Numbered from the stretch's first letter, positions 53,247 to 63,823 are shown. The stretch: 64,000 bases of DNA from Sphingomonas profundi (GCF_009739515.1 NZ_CP046535.1:2790001-2854000), one strand, 5' to 3'. The notes: a model not told the origin generated them from the letters alone. Translations and numbers: made by a program.

Positions 53247-53867
53247 GTGCAGATCGCGGTGCTGACGTTCGATGGCTATAACGAGCTGGACTCGTTCGTC
53301 GCGGCGGCGATCCTCAACCGCATGCGGCCCAAGGGTTGGGCGGCGTTCATCACCGCGCCCACCGAGGAAGTCACCTCGATGAACGGCGTCACCGTGCGCC
53401 GGCAGAAGCCGCTGGAGTTCGCCGGGGAGGCTGATGCGGTGCTGATCGGCAGCGGTATCCGCACGCGCGACATCGCCGCCGATGCCGCCCTGCTCGGCCG
53501 CATCGCAATCGATCCGTCGCGCCAGCTGGTCGGCGCCCAATGCTCGGGCACGCTGCTGCTGGCGAAGCTCGGCCTGATCGGCGATCTGCCGGCCTGCACC
53601 GATCTGACGACCAAGCCGTGGGTGGTGGAGGCCGGCGTGAACGTGATCGACGCGCCCTTCGTCGCGCACGGCAATGTGGCGACGGCGGGTGGCTGCCTCG
53701 CCTCCCTCTATCTCGCGACGTGGATGATCGCGCGCGGCGCCTCGCGCGCCGATGCCGCGGAGGCGATCCACTATGTCGCGCCGGTCGGCGAGAAGGCGCT
53801 GCATGTCGAGCGCGCGCTCGCCACGGTGGCGCCGTTCCTGGCGCCGGCCGAGACGCTGGCCGCGTAG
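53247..53867 (+). CDS. DJ-1/PfpI family protein
   Basis: 206 residues. IAVLTFDGYNELDSFVAAAIL is the first strand and helix, LVGAQCSGTLLLAKLGLI carries the nucleophile Cys of the elbow, and VATAGGCLASLYLATWMIARG the usual helix. It may be a glyoxalase III-like or isocyanide-hydratase-like enzyme. GGAGG lies before GTG 53247, which is preferred over the TTG/ATG-like extension from 53166. Seventeen bases before the next gene. Confidence 0.82.
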   Translation: MQIAVLTFDGYNELDSFVAAAILNRMRPKGWAAFITAPTEEVTSMNGVTVRRQKPLEFAGEADAVLIGSGIRTRDIAADAALLGRIAIDPSRQLVGAQCSGTLLLAKLGLIGDLPACTDLTTKPWVVEAGVNVIDAPFVAHGNVATAGGCLASLYLATWMIARGASRADAAEAIHYVAPVGEKALHVERALATVAPFLAPAETLAA

Positions 53868-53884
53868 GCGGAACGGAGCGGACG

Positions 53885-55054
53885 ATGCGCCTGGACCATG
53901 ACGAGATCGCGGCGCTCGTGCCCGCGCTCACCGCCATCCGCCGCGATATCCACGCCCATCCCGAACTCGGCTTCGAGGAGCATCGCACCGCCGCGATCGT
54001 CGCCGCCGAGCTGCGCGCGCTGGGGCTGGCGGTGACGACCGGCATCGGCGGCACCGGCGTGGTCGGCACGCTGCGCGCCGGCGCATCGGACCGCACGCTC
54101 GGCCTGCGCGCCGACATGGACGCGCTGCCCTTCCATGAGGAGAGCGGCGTGCCCCATGCGAGCACGCGGCCCGGCGCCTTCCATGGCTGCGGGCATGACG
54201 GGCATGTCGCCATGCTGCTCGGCGCGGCGCGCCGGCTGGCCGCCACGCGGGCGTTCGCCGGCACGATCCACTTCATCTTCCAGCCCGCCGAGGAGGGGCA
54301 GGCCGGCGCCCGCGCGATGATCGAGGACGGGCTGTTCGATCGCTTCCCGTGCGATCGCGTGTTCGCGCTGCACAACTGGCCGGATCTGCCGGCCGGCAGC
54401 ATCCGCACCCGCCCCGGCGCGATCATGGCGGCGGCCGACAGGTTCGATATCGTGGTGACGGGCAAGGGCGGCCACGCCGCGATGCCGCACCAGACGCCGG
54501 ACGCGATCCTGGCGGCCGCCGATCTCGTCGGGCAGCTGAACGCGATCGTCTCGCGCCGCATCCCGCCGACGCGATCGGCCGTGCTCTCCGTCACGCAGAT
54601 CGCCGGCGGCCACGCCCACAACGTGATCCCGGCGGAGGTGCGGCTGACGGGCACGGTGCGCACCTTCGATGCCGACGTGCAGGACATCATCGAGCAGGCG
54701 ATCCGCGCGATCGCGGCAGGCGTCGCCCTGGCCAGCGGCACCGCCATCGACGTGCGCTACGTCCGCACCTACCCGGCGACGATCAACGACGCCGCGTGCG
54801 CCGCGCTGGCGCTGGAGGCGGCCGCCGCCGTCTGCGGCGATGCCGCCGAGGCGCCGGAGCCCGCCTTCACCTCCGAGGATTTCTCGTTCATGCTGCAGGC
54901 GGTGCCGGGCGCCTATCTGTGGCTGGGCCAGGGCCGCGAGCCGGACAGCCCCGCCCTCCACCACCCGCGCTACGACTTTAACGACGGCGTAATGGACACC
55001 GGCATCGCCTGGTTCGTCGAACTCGCCGAGCGCGCGCTGCCGGCGGCGGGCTGA
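53885..55054 (+). CDS. M20-family amidohydrolase (amino-acylase/hippurate hydrolase type)
   Basis: 389 residues. IRRDIHAHPELGFEEHRTA is the family opening. Metal ligands are in GAFHGCGHDGHVAML, QPAEEGQAGARAMI and TSEDFSFMLQ; ALHNWPDLPAGSIRTRPGAIMA marks the lid domain start. It probably hydrolyses N-acyl amino acids or similar amides. It follows the DJ-1/PfpI gene on the same strand, likely co-transcribed. Confidence 0.9.
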   Translation: MRLDHDEIAALVPALTAIRRDIHAHPELGFEEHRTAAIVAAELRALGLAVTTGIGGTGVVGTLRAGASDRTLGLRADMDALPFHEESGVPHASTRPGAFHGCGHDGHVAMLLGAARRLAATRAFAGTIHFIFQPAEEGQAGARAMIEDGLFDRFPCDRVFALHNWPDLPAGSIRTRPGAIMAAADRFDIVVTGKGGHAAMPHQTPDAILAAADLVGQLNAIVSRRIPPTRSAVLSVTQIAGGHAHNVIPAEVRLTGTVRTFDADVQDIIEQAIRAIAAGVALASGTAIDVRYVRTYPATINDAACAALALEAAAAVCGDAAEAPEPAFTSEDFSFMLQAVPGAYLWLGQGREPDSPALHHPRYDFNDGVMDTGIAWFVELAERALPAAG

Positions 55055-55079
55055 ATCGCGCCGCCGGCCCCGCCCGGCC

Positions 55080-57341
55080 TCAGTTCGCGATGCCCGCCGC
55101 CGCCAGCACCGCCAGCGTCACCAGTTCGGATGCGGTGGCCGACATCGTGGCGATCTGCACCGGCTTCTCCAGCCCGACCAGCATCGGCCCGATCACCGAA
55201 TCGCCGCCCAACTCGCGCAGCAGCTTGGCCGAGAGGTTGGCCGATTGCAGGCCCGGCATGATCAGCACATTGGCCGGGCCGGACAGGCGCATGAACGGGT
55301 AGTTCTTCTGCAGCTTCTCGTTCAGCGCCACGTCCGGCGCCATCTCGCCCTCATATTCGAAGCTCACGCCGCGCGCGTCGAGGATCGCCACCGCCTCGCG
55401 CAGGTTCGCCAGCCAGTTGCCCGGCGGGTTGCCGAAGGTGGAGTAGGAGAGGAAGGCGACGCGCGGCTCATGCCCCATCTTGCGCGCCACTGCCGCCGTC
55501 TGCTCGGCGATGTCGGCGAGCTGCAGCGCCGAGGGCCGCTCGTTCACCGTGGTATCCGCCATGAACACGGTATGGCTCTGGCCGACGAGCACGTGGATGC
55601 CGAACGGCGTGATGCCCGCCTGCGGATCGAGCACCCGCCGGATCTGCCGCAGCGTCTGCGCATAGGTGCGCGTGACGCCGGTGATCATCACGTCGGCCTC
55701 GCCCATCGCCACCAGCAGCGCGCCGAAGATGTTGCGATCCTGGTTGACCAGGAACTGCACGTCGCGGCGCAGATAGCCGCGCCGCTGGAGCCGATCGTAG
55801 AGGAAGTCCACCATCCGCTCGATCAGCGGCGAATTGCGGCTGTTGTGCAGCTCGAAACTGTCGGGATCGTCCACGCCCAGCGCGCGCAGCCGGTCCGGCA
55901 CCTCGTCGCGGCCGACGAGCACCGGCGTGCCGTAGCCGCCGTCGCGGAACTGGATGGCGGCGCGCAGCACCACCTCCTCCTCCGCCTCGGCGAACACGAC
56001 GCGCTTCGGGTGGGCACGCGCCGCCTCGTAGGCCAGGGTCAGCACCGATGTGGTCGGGTTCAGCCGCGCCTTCAGCGATTCGCGATAGGCCGCCATGTCG
56101 AGGATGGGCTTGCGCGCCACGCCCGAATCCATCGCCGCCTTGGCCACGGCGGCGGGCACCACCTCCATCAGCCGGGGGTCGAACGGCGCGGGGATGATAT
56201 AGTCGCGGCCGAAGCGAGGCGCCTGCCCGCCATAGGCCTGCGCCACCTCCTCCGGCACCTGCTCCCGCGCGAGATCGGCGAGGGCCTGGGCGGCGGCGAT
56301 CTTCATCTCCTCGTTGATCGCGGTCGCCCGCACGTCCAGCGCGCCGCGGAAGATGAAGGGGAAGCCCAGCACGTTGTTGACCTGGTTCGGATAGTCGGAC
56401 CGGCCGGTGGCGATGATCGCGTCGGGCCGCGCCGCCTTCGCCTCCGGCGGCGTGATCTCCGGATCGGGGTTGGCCATCGCGAAGATGATTGGCTGCGCCG
56501 CCATCTTCATCATCATGTCCGGCTTCAGCGATCCGGCGGCGGAGAGGCCGAGGAACACGTCCGCCCCCTCCAGCGCCTCGTTCAGGGTGCGCCGGTCGGT
56601 GGTGGAGGCATGGGCCGACTTCCACTGGTCCACGCCCTCGCGGCCCTGCCAGATCACGCCCTTGCGATCGCACATGATGACGTTGTCGTGGCGCACGCCC
56701 ATCGACTTGATCAGCGCGGTGCAGGCGATCGCGGCGGCGCCGGCGCCGTTCACCACCACCTTGATGTCCGCCAGGTTGCGGCCGGTGAGGTGGCAGGCGT
56801 TGATGAGGCCGGCGGCGGTGATGATCGCGGTGCCGTGCTGGTCGTCATGCATCACCGGGATGTTCATCTTCTCGCGCAGCGTCTGCTCGATGATGAAGCA
56901 GTCGGGCGCGCCGATATCCTCCAGGTTGATGCCGCCGAAGGTGGGCTCCATCAGCTCCACCGCCTCGATGAAGCGCTGCGCGTCCTTGGTGTTCAGCTCG
57001 ATATCGATTGAGTCGACGTCGGCGAAGCGCTTGAACAGCACCGCCTTGCCCTCCATCACCGGCTTGGAGGCGAGCGCGCCGAGATCGCCGAGGCCGAGGA
57101 TCGCGGTGCCGTTCGAGATCACCGCGACGAGGTTGCCCTTGGCGGTATAGTCGTAGGCGGTGTCCGGATCGGCGGCGATCGCCCGCACCGGAACCGCGAC
57201 GCCGGGCGAATAGGCCAGCGACAGGTCGCGCTGCGTGGCCATCGGCTTGGTGGCGACGATCTGGATCTTGCCGGGCCGGCCGGAGGAGTGGAACAGCAGC
57301 GCCTCGCGCTCGGAAAACTGGACGTTGCTGCCTTCGCTCAT
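55080..57341 (-). CDS. maeB: NADP-dependent malic enzyme (MaeB type)
   Basis: 753 residues. Decarboxylates malate to pyruvate. The malic enzyme half (1 to about 430) has LAYSPGVAVPV, MHDDQHGTAIITAAGLINAC and VVVNGAGAAAIACTALI (dinucleotide loop). The C-terminal half (about 440-750) is a phosphotransacetylase-like domain (GVARKPIL, RVVFAEAEEEVVLRAA, GPANVLIMPGLQSANLSAKLL) thought to be regulatory. GGGAGGGG before ATG 57341. It is divergent from mutS, 78 bases away. Confidence 0.95.
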   Translation of the reverse strand: MSEGSNVQFSEREALLFHSSGRPGKIQIVATKPMATQRDLSLAYSPGVAVPVRAIAADPDTAYDYTAKGNLVAVISNGTAILGLGDLGALASKPVMEGKAVLFKRFADVDSIDIELNTKDAQRFIEAVELMEPTFGGINLEDIGAPDCFIIEQTLREKMNIPVMHDDQHGTAIITAAGLINACHLTGRNLADIKVVVNGAGAAAIACTALIKSMGVRHDNVIMCDRKGVIWQGREGVDQWKSAHASTTDRRTLNEALEGADVFLGLSAAGSLKPDMMMKMAAQPIIFAMANPDPEITPPEAKAARPDAIIATGRSDYPNQVNNVLGFPFIFRGALDVRATAINEEMKIAAAQALADLAREQVPEEVAQAYGGQAPRFGRDYIIPAPFDPRLMEVVPAAVAKAAMDSGVARKPILDMAAYRESLKARLNPTTSVLTLAYEAARAHPKRVVFAEAEEEVVLRAAIQFRDGGYGTPVLVGRDEVPDRLRALGVDDPDSFELHNSRNSPLIERMVDFLYDRLQRRGYLRRDVQFLVNQDRNIFGALLVAMGEADVMITGVTRTYAQTLRQIRRVLDPQAGITPFGIHVLVGQSHTVFMADTTVNERPSALQLADIAEQTAAVARKMGHEPRVAFLSYSTFGNPPGNWLANLREAVAILDARGVSFEYEGEMAPDVALNEKLQKNYPFMRLSGPANVLIMPGLQSANLSAKLLRELGGDSVIGPMLVGLEKPVQIATMSATASELVTLAVLAAAGIAN

Positions 57342-57419
57342 CGTGCCCCTCCCGGACGGTCCACCCGCGCGCCTTGTGGGGCATGGCTGCACCGCTCACA
57401 AGACGCTATCAGCCCGATC

Positions 57420-60041
57420 ATGGCAGCTTCGGGCAAAGAAAAGGGCACCGTGCCGGCGGTGACGCCGATGATGGCGCAATATCACGCGCTGAAGGCGGAG
57501 AGCGCGGATTGCCTGCTGTTCTACCGCATGGGCGACTTCTTCGAGCTGTTCTTTGACGATGCGAAGGTGGCCGCCGCCTGCCTGGACATCGCGCTCACCG
57601 CGCGCGGCGAGCATGGCGGCGATGCGGTGCCGATGTGCGGCGTGCCGGTGCATGCGGCGGAAAACTATCTGGCGCGGCTGATCAAGGCCGGCCACCGCGT
57701 CGCCATCGCCGAGCAGGTGGAGAGCCCGGCCGAGGCAAAGCGGCGCGGCGGATCGAAGGCGCTGGTGCGCCGCGCGATCGTGCGCGTGGTGACGGCCGGC
57801 ACCCTGACCGAGGAGGCGCTGCTGGACGCGCGGGCGGCCAACTGGCTGGTCGCCATAGCCGAGGCGGGCGGCGCCGTGGGGCTGGCGGCGGCCGACATCT
57901 CCACCGGCCGGTTCGAGATCGCCTGCGTGGCAGCGTCGGGCCGCGATGCCGAACTCGCCCGCCTTGGCGCGGCCGAGATCGTCGTGCCGGAAACGCTGGC
58001 GGCGGCGCCCGCCGGCGCGATCCCGTTTGATCCCCGCGCGTTCGACAGCCTCGCCGCGGAGGCGCGGCTGAAGGCGCTGTTCGGCGTCGCCACGCTGGAC
58101 GGCTTCGGCCGGTTCGAGCGGGCCGGGCTGGCGGCGGCGGGCGGCCTGCTCGCCTATCTCGATCGCGCCGGCCAGGGCACGCTGCCGCTGCTCCAGCCGC
58201 CGGCGGCGCGGGTGGCGGCCGATCACATGCTGATCGACGCCGCCACCCGCGAGAGCCTGGAGCTGACGGCCGCCGCCGGCGGCGGGCGGCGCGGCAGCCT
58301 GCTCGATGCGGTGGACCGCACCGTCACCGGCGCCGGCGCGCGGATGCTGGCGGCCGACATCGCCGCGCCGCTGATGGACCGCGCGGCGATCGAGCGGCGG
58401 CTCGATCTCGTCCGCCGCTTCGCCGACGACGCCGCCTTGCGGGAGGCTGTGCGCGCCGCGCTGCGGGCCGCGCCCGATATCGGCCGCGCGCTCGGCCGGC
58501 TGGCGGCGGGGCGCGGCTCCCCGCGCGATCTCGGCCAGCTGCGCGACGGGCTGGACGAGGCGCGCGCGCTCCACGCCCGCCTCGTCAGGCTGGAGGATCG
58601 ACCGCCGCTGCTGGAGGAGGCCGCCGCCCGCCTCGCCGGCCATGGCGCGCTCACCGATCTGCTCGGCCGGGCGCTGGTGCCTGTGCCGCCGGTCGATGCC
58701 GCGCAGGGCGGCTATATCGCCGAGGGGTTCGATCCGGCGCTCGACGATCTGCGCGCGACGGGCGGCGAGGGCCGCCGCGCCATCGCCGCGCTGGAGGCGC
58801 GCTACCGCACCGCCACCGGCATCGCCGGCCTCAAGATCCGCCACAACGGCGTGCTGGGCTACCATGTCGAGGTGCAGGCCCGCCACGCCGAGCCGCTGAT
58901 GGCGGCGGACAGCGGCTTCACCCACCGCCAGACCCTGGCCGGCGTCGTCCGCTTCAACGCGCCCGACCTGCACGAGCAGGCGCTGCGCGTGGGCCAGGCC
59001 GGCGCCCACGCGCTCGCGGCCGAGGCGGCGCATCTGGAGGAGCTGACCGCCACCGCGCTGCGCGGTGCCACCGCCATCGCCGCCACCGCCGACGCGCTCG
59101 CCCGGCTCGACGTGGCGGCGGGGCTGGCCGAACGGGCGGCGGAGGGCGGCTGGGCGCGACCCGCCTTCGCCACCCACCCCTGCTTCGACGTGACCGGCGG
59201 GCGCCACCCTGTCGTCGAGAGCGCGATCGCGGCAGGCGGCGGCCGCTTCGTGGCGAACGACTGCCGGCTCTCGGAGGAGTCGCGCCTGTGGCTCGTCACC
59301 GGGCCGAACATGGGCGGCAAATCCACCTTCCTGCGGCAGAACGCGCTGATCGCGGTGCTGGCGCAGGCCGGCAGCTACGTGCCCGCCACCGCCGCGACGC
59401 TGGGCCTCGTCGATCGCCTGTTCAGCCGGGTCGGCGCGTCGGACAATCTGGCGCGCGGGCGATCGACCTTCATGGTCGAGATGGTGGAGACGGCGGCGAT
59501 CCTCGCCCAGGCGACACCCGCCAGCTTCGTCATCCTCGACGAGGTGGGGCGCGGCACCAGCACCTATGACGGCCTCGCCATCGCCTGGGCGGTGGTGGAG
59601 GCGGTGCACGACAGGAACCGCTGCCGCTGCCTGTTCGCCACCCATTATCACGAGCTGACGCGGCTGGCCGAGCGGCTCGACGGGCTCAGCCTCCACCATG
59701 TCCGCGCGCGGGAGTGGAAGGGCGATCTGGTGCTGCTGCACGAGCTGGCGCGCGGGCCCGCGGATCGCAGCTACGGCCTCGCCGTCGCGAAACTCGCCGG
59801 CCTGCCGCCGCCGGTGGTGGCGCGCGCCAAGGCGGTGCTGGCCAAGCTGGAGAAGGGCCGCGCCGCCACCGGTGGCCTGGCCGCCGGGTTGGACGACCTG
59901 CCGCTGTTCGCCGCCGCTGCCGCCGCCGATCCGCCGCCCGATCCGCTGCGCGCGGCGCTGGCCGCGATCGACGTGGACGCCCTTTCCCCGCGCGACGCGC
60001 TCGACCGGCTCTACGCGCTGAAGCGGGCGGCGGCGGAGTAG
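57420..60041 (+). CDS. mutS: DNA mismatch repair protein MutS
   Basis: 873 residues. The mismatch-binding N-terminus contains LLFYRMGDFFELFFDDAK (the Phe-x-Glu motif). The ATPase at the C-terminus has VTGPNMGGKSTFLRQNAL (Walker A at about 628-636) and FVILDEVGRGTSTYDGLAIAW (Walker B and D-loop), then LFATHYHELTRL. The start ATG 57420 gives a normal length. Divergent from maeB. mutL is not in the window. Confidence 0.97.
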   Translation: MAASGKEKGTVPAVTPMMAQYHALKAESADCLLFYRMGDFFELFFDDAKVAAACLDIALTARGEHGGDAVPMCGVPVHAAENYLARLIKAGHRVAIAEQVESPAEAKRRGGSKALVRRAIVRVVTAGTLTEEALLDARAANWLVAIAEAGGAVGLAAADISTGRFEIACVAASGRDAELARLGAAEIVVPETLAAAPAGAIPFDPRAFDSLAAEARLKALFGVATLDGFGRFERAGLAAAGGLLAYLDRAGQGTLPLLQPPAARVAADHMLIDAATRESLELTAAAGGGRRGSLLDAVDRTVTGAGARMLAADIAAPLMDRAAIERRLDLVRRFADDAALREAVRAALRAAPDIGRALGRLAAGRGSPRDLGQLRDGLDEARALHARLVRLEDRPPLLEEAAARLAGHGALTDLLGRALVPVPPVDAAQGGYIAEGFDPALDDLRATGGEGRRAIAALEARYRTATGIAGLKIRHNGVLGYHVEVQARHAEPLMAADSGFTHRQTLAGVVRFNAPDLHEQALRVGQAGAHALAAEAAHLEELTATALRGATAIAATADALARLDVAAGLAERAAEGGWARPAFATHPCFDVTGGRHPVVESAIAAGGGRFVANDCRLSEESRLWLVTGPNMGGKSTFLRQNALIAVLAQAGSYVPATAATLGLVDRLFSRVGASDNLARGRSTFMVEMVETAAILAQATPASFVILDEVGRGTSTYDGLAIAWAVVEAVHDRNRCRCLFATHYHELTRLAERLDGLSLHHVRAREWKGDLVLLHELARGPADRSYGLAVAKLAGLPPPVVARAKAVLAKLEKGRAATGGLAAGLDDLPLFAAAAAADPPPDPLRAALAAIDVDALSPRDALDRLYALKRAAAE

Positions 60042-60055
60042 GGGCAGCCGGCGGA

Positions 60056-60904
60056 TCAGTCCTCGTCGATGACGCGTCGGCGCCTGCGCGCCATCCACCT
60101 TGCGGCGACCGCAACGGCGCCGCCCGCCACCGCCCAGGGCAACAGCACCGCGACAAGCTGGATCAGCAATGCCAAACTTCCCCCGAAGAAGCCGCCCATC
60201 GCTGCGATCGACTGGCGCAGCGGGGCGCTGAAGCCGGTCGTGCCCGTCGTCCCGTAGCTCAGCTCAAAGGTGGACATGTCGACGCGGCCCCGCGCCTCGG
60301 CCAGCCACGATCGCGCGGCGTCGATCTCCTCCTGCACGCCGGCCACCGATCGTTCGGCCGCGACGAGATCGGCGACCGGACCGCTGCGGGTACGGAGCAG
60401 CTCCATCAGCCGATCGGCCAGCGCCTGCTTGGCCCGCAGGCGCGCCTCGGTATCGATCATCCGCTTGGAGAGATCCTCGGCGGCGATGCTGCTGTCCGCC
60501 TGGCTGCCGCCGGAACGCGCGACAGCGGCGGCCAGCGCACGGCTGAAGGCCCGGGCCATTTGCGCGCGCACAACGAGCGTCAGCGAGCCGGACGCGGAGG
60601 ACGCCTCGTCCGTCACTCGCTGCATCCCGACGACGCGACAAGCGTCAGGGCCGAGCCTGTCGCACAGGGCGATATGGCGCTCCTGCACGGTAGCGATCGC
60701 ATCCGCCGGTATCGTGTAGGCGTAGCGATAGACATAGGCGATCTGCGGCACGCTGACCGGCACGGCGGGTGCGGCGCCGGCCGTCTTGCTCGACGACGGC
60801 GCCTCCTCGGCAACCGCCGTCGTGCCGCCGGAGCCATCGGGTGCCTTGGCGCAGGCGCCGGTCGCAAGCGCTGTCAGAAGAGCCAGCCAAGCCAGTCGCG
60901 TCAT
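60056..60904 (-). CDS. DUF4349-domain lipoprotein
   Basis: 282 residues. The lipoprotein signal MTRLAWLALLTALATGAC is followed by a linker, then the DUF4349 core (about 70-240): IAYVYRYAYTIPADAIATVQERH, SGSLTLVVRAQMARAF, and a coiled stretch KRMIDTEARLRAKQALADRLMELLRT. A C-terminal membrane helix (about 245-275; LALLIQLVAVLLPWAVAGGAVAV) is followed by RRRRRVIDED. GGGGAGAG before ATG 60904. Family function is unknown. Convergent with mutS. Confidence 0.85.
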   Translation of the reverse strand: MTRLAWLALLTALATGACAKAPDGSGGTTAVAEEAPSSSKTAGAAPAVPVSVPQIAYVYRYAYTIPADAIATVQERHIALCDRLGPDACRVVGMQRVTDEASSASGSLTLVVRAQMARAFSRALAAAVARSGGSQADSSIAAEDLSKRMIDTEARLRAKQALADRLMELLRTRSGPVADLVAAERSVAGVQEEIDAARSWLAEARGRVDMSTFELSYGTTGTTGFSAPLRQSIAAMGGFFGGSLALLIQLVAVLLPWAVAGGAVAVAARWMARRRRRVIDED

Positions 60905-61026
60905 GTCGCTCTCCCCCTCGGGACGGAAGCTTAGCGTGGACACGTCGGCAGGCAAGATCGAGGCATCGTCCCCCGCACGCCGCACCTTCACTCGCTTTTG
61001 ACGCGAGCCGTGCTTATCTCGGCGCC

Positions 61027-63789
61027 ATGTCCACCCGCTTCGATACCCTGCCCAACCGCCGCGCGATCATCGATCGGCGCGAGATGGCCGATGCGCTCGC
61101 CGCGCTTGCGGCGGAGCGGGACGCCTCCGCGATGCGCCAGCAGGCGACGCCGCTGCTGCGCGCCGCGCTGGACGCGGGCCGGGCCGAGATCGCCGGCAGA
61201 CTCGCCGCCCAGCCCACGCGCGGCAACGAGGCGGCGGCCGCTTACGCCTTCCTCACCGATCAGCTGCTGCGGCTGATCTTCGATTTCACCACCCAGCGGC
61301 TCTACCCGCTGAACAACCCCACCGCCGCCGAGCGGCTGACCCTGATGGCGGTCGGCGGCTACGGGCGTGGCGAGATGGCGCTCTACTCGGACGTCGACAT
61401 CACCTTCATCACGCCGTGGAAGCAGACGGCGTGGGCCGAGCAGGTGATCGAATCCATGCTCTACACCCTGTGGGATCTGGGCCTGAAGATCGGCCACTCC
61501 AGCCGCTCGCTGGACGAGCTGGTGCGTATGGCCAAGGCCGATCTCACCATCCGCACCGCCCAGCTGGAAGGCCGCTTCGTATGGGGCGACGAGCGCCTGT
61601 ACGACGAGGCGTCGCGCCGCTTCGACCGCGAGGTGATGGCCGGCACCGCCCGCACCTTCGTGATCGAGAAGCTGGCCGAGCGGGATGCGCGGCACAAGCG
61701 CATGGGCGACAGCCGCTACGTGGTGGAACCCAATCTCAAGGAGGGCAAGGGCGGCCTGCGCGATCTCCACACCCTCTTCTGGATCGGGAAATACGTCCAC
61801 CGCGTCCGCTCGACCGCCGATCTCGTCCACAAGAAGCTGCTGAGCCCGACGGAGCTGCGCCGCTTCCAGCGCGCCGAGAATTTCCTGTGGGCGGTGCGCT
61901 GCCACCTGCACCTGATCGCCGGCCGCGCCGAGGACCGGCTGACCTTCGACGTGCAGCGCGAGGTGGCGGAGCGGATGCGCTACGCGGCGCGGCCCGGCCG
62001 ATCGGCGGTCGAGCGGTTCATGCAGCATTATTTCCTCACGGCCAAGCAGGTGGGCGACCTGACCGGCGTGTTCCTCGCCCACCTGGACGAGGAGTTCGCC
62101 CGGCGTGGCCGCCGCTTCGGCCTGCCCAAGCTGAAGCGCAAGCCGCGCAACCTGGAAGGCTTCATCTTCGATCGCGGCCGCCTGACCACGCCCGCCGACG
62201 ATTTCTTCCGCGAGGATCCGGCGCGGCTGCTGGAGATGTTCGCTGTCGCCGACCGGCACGGGCTGGAGATCCATCCCGCCGCCATGCGCCAGGCGACGCG
62301 CGACGTGCGGCTGATCGATCACCGCGTCCGCCGCGATCCGCGCGCGAACGCCTTTTTCCTGGAGGTGCTGACATCCCCGCGCGATCCGGAGAGCGCGCTG
62401 CGGTGGATGAACGAGGCCGGCATCTTCGGCCGCTTCGTGCCGGATTTCGGCCGCGTCGTGGCGCAGATGCAGTTCGACATGTACCATCATTACACGGTGG
62501 ACGAACATTCGATCCGCGCCATCGGTCTGCTCGCGCAGATCGAGAAGGGGGAGCTGGAAGGCGACCATCCGCTGGCGACGGACATCTTCCGCCGCATCAT
62601 CTCGCGCCGCGTGCTCTACGCCGCGGTGCTGCTGCACGATATCGCCAAGGGCCGCGGCGGCGATCACAGCATCCTGGGCGCCGAGGTGGCGGAGAAGCTG
62701 TGCCCGCGCTTCGGCATGACGCCGGCCGAGACGGAGACGGTCGCCTGGCTGGTGCGCTACCACCTGCTGATGTCCGCCACCGCGTTCAAGCGCGACCTGA
62801 GCGACTTCAAGACGATCCTCGACTTCGCCGAGAAGGTGCAGAGCCCGGAGCGGCTGCGGCTGCTGCTGATCCTGACGGTCGTCGACATCCGCGCCGTCGG
62901 CCCCGGCGTGTGGAACGGCTGGAAGCGGCAGCTGCTCGCCGATCTCTACGAGGCGGCGGAGGAGGTGCTGCGGCTGGGCCACAAGCAGAAGGGCCGGCGC
63001 GAGCGGATCGACGCCAAGCAGGCGGACCTGCGCACCGTGCTCGGCTGGCCGGACGACGGGTTCGAGGCGCTCATCCGGCGGCTGCCGGAATCATATTGGG
63101 TGTCGGAAGCCGGCGACATACTGGAGCGCAACGCCCGCCTGATCGCCGCGACGGACGGCGCCGGCAAGCAGCTGGCCATCACCGCGCACGCCGATCGGGA
63201 GCGGGGCGCCACGCTGGTGACGATCTACGCGGCCGATCATCCCGGCCTGTTCTACCGCATCGCCGGCGCGATCCACCTGGCCGGCGGCAGCATCATCGAC
63301 GCGCGCATCCACACCACGCGGGACGGCATGGCGGTGGACAATCTGCTGGTGCAGGATCCCTTCGGCCAGCCGTTCGACGATCCGGACAGGCTGCAGCGGC
63401 TGCGCGTGACGATCGAGGACGCCCTCGCCAACCGCAACCGCATGGCCGATCGCCTCGCCGCCAAGCCGCTGCCGCGCACCCGCGCCGAGGCGTTCGAGAT
63501 CGAGCCGAACGTGCTCGTCGATAACAAGGCGTCGAACCGCTACACGGTGGTGGAGGTCAACGCGCGCGACCGGCCGGCGCTCCTCAACAGCCTGGCGCAG
63601 GCGCTGTTCCAGTCGAAGGTGACGATCCACTCCGCCCATATCGCCACCTATGGCGAGCGGGCGGTCGACGTCTTCTACTTCACCGACCTGATCGGCGACA
63701 AGGTGACGAACGCCACTCGACTGAAGGCCCTGGAACGCCGCCTGCTGGACGCCGCCGCCGGCGAGACGATCGAGCGGGCGGCGGCCTAG
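61027..63789 (+). CDS. glnD: [protein-PII] uridylyltransferase / uridylyl-removing enzyme
   Basis: 920 residues. Senses glutamine and (de)uridylylates PII. The nucleotidyltransferase has GGYGRGEMALYSDVDI (from about residue 110), an HD hydrolase with HDIAKGRGGDHS (His537, Asp538), and two ACT domains (about 728-800 and 838-912) that bind glutamine. The start ATG 61027 gives the usual length. It is alone on its strand, divergent from the DUF4349 lipoprotein gene. Confidence 0.95.
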   Translation: MSTRFDTLPNRRAIIDRREMADALAALAAERDASAMRQQATPLLRAALDAGRAEIAGRLAAQPTRGNEAAAAYAFLTDQLLRLIFDFTTQRLYPLNNPTAAERLTLMAVGGYGRGEMALYSDVDITFITPWKQTAWAEQVIESMLYTLWDLGLKIGHSSRSLDELVRMAKADLTIRTAQLEGRFVWGDERLYDEASRRFDREVMAGTARTFVIEKLAERDARHKRMGDSRYVVEPNLKEGKGGLRDLHTLFWIGKYVHRVRSTADLVHKKLLSPTELRRFQRAENFLWAVRCHLHLIAGRAEDRLTFDVQREVAERMRYAARPGRSAVERFMQHYFLTAKQVGDLTGVFLAHLDEEFARRGRRFGLPKLKRKPRNLEGFIFDRGRLTTPADDFFREDPARLLEMFAVADRHGLEIHPAAMRQATRDVRLIDHRVRRDPRANAFFLEVLTSPRDPESALRWMNEAGIFGRFVPDFGRVVAQMQFDMYHHYTVDEHSIRAIGLLAQIEKGELEGDHPLATDIFRRIISRRVLYAAVLLHDIAKGRGGDHSILGAEVAEKLCPRFGMTPAETETVAWLVRYHLLMSATAFKRDLSDFKTILDFAEKVQSPERLRLLLILTVVDIRAVGPGVWNGWKRQLLADLYEAAEEVLRLGHKQKGRRERIDAKQADLRTVLGWPDDGFEALIRRLPESYWVSEAGDILERNARLIAATDGAGKQLAITAHADRERGATLVTIYAADHPGLFYRIAGAIHLAGGSIIDARIHTTRDGMAVDNLLVQDPFGQPFDDPDRLQRLRVTIEDALANRNRMADRLAAKPLPRTRAEAFEIEPNVLVDNKASNRYTVVEVNARDRPALLNSLAQALFQSKVTIHSAHIATYGERAVDVFYFTDLIGDKVTNATRLKALERRLLDAAAGETIERAAA

Positions 63790-63823
63790 ACGTGTTTGGG
63801 GGGCGGCTGTGGCGCCGCCGCGA

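Noticed and set aside
57396-60098. 900-residue minus-strand open frame opposite mutS
   Set aside because: The sense strand encodes an unmistakable MutS with Walker motifs. The antisense frame is low-complexity Arg/Gly/Gln.
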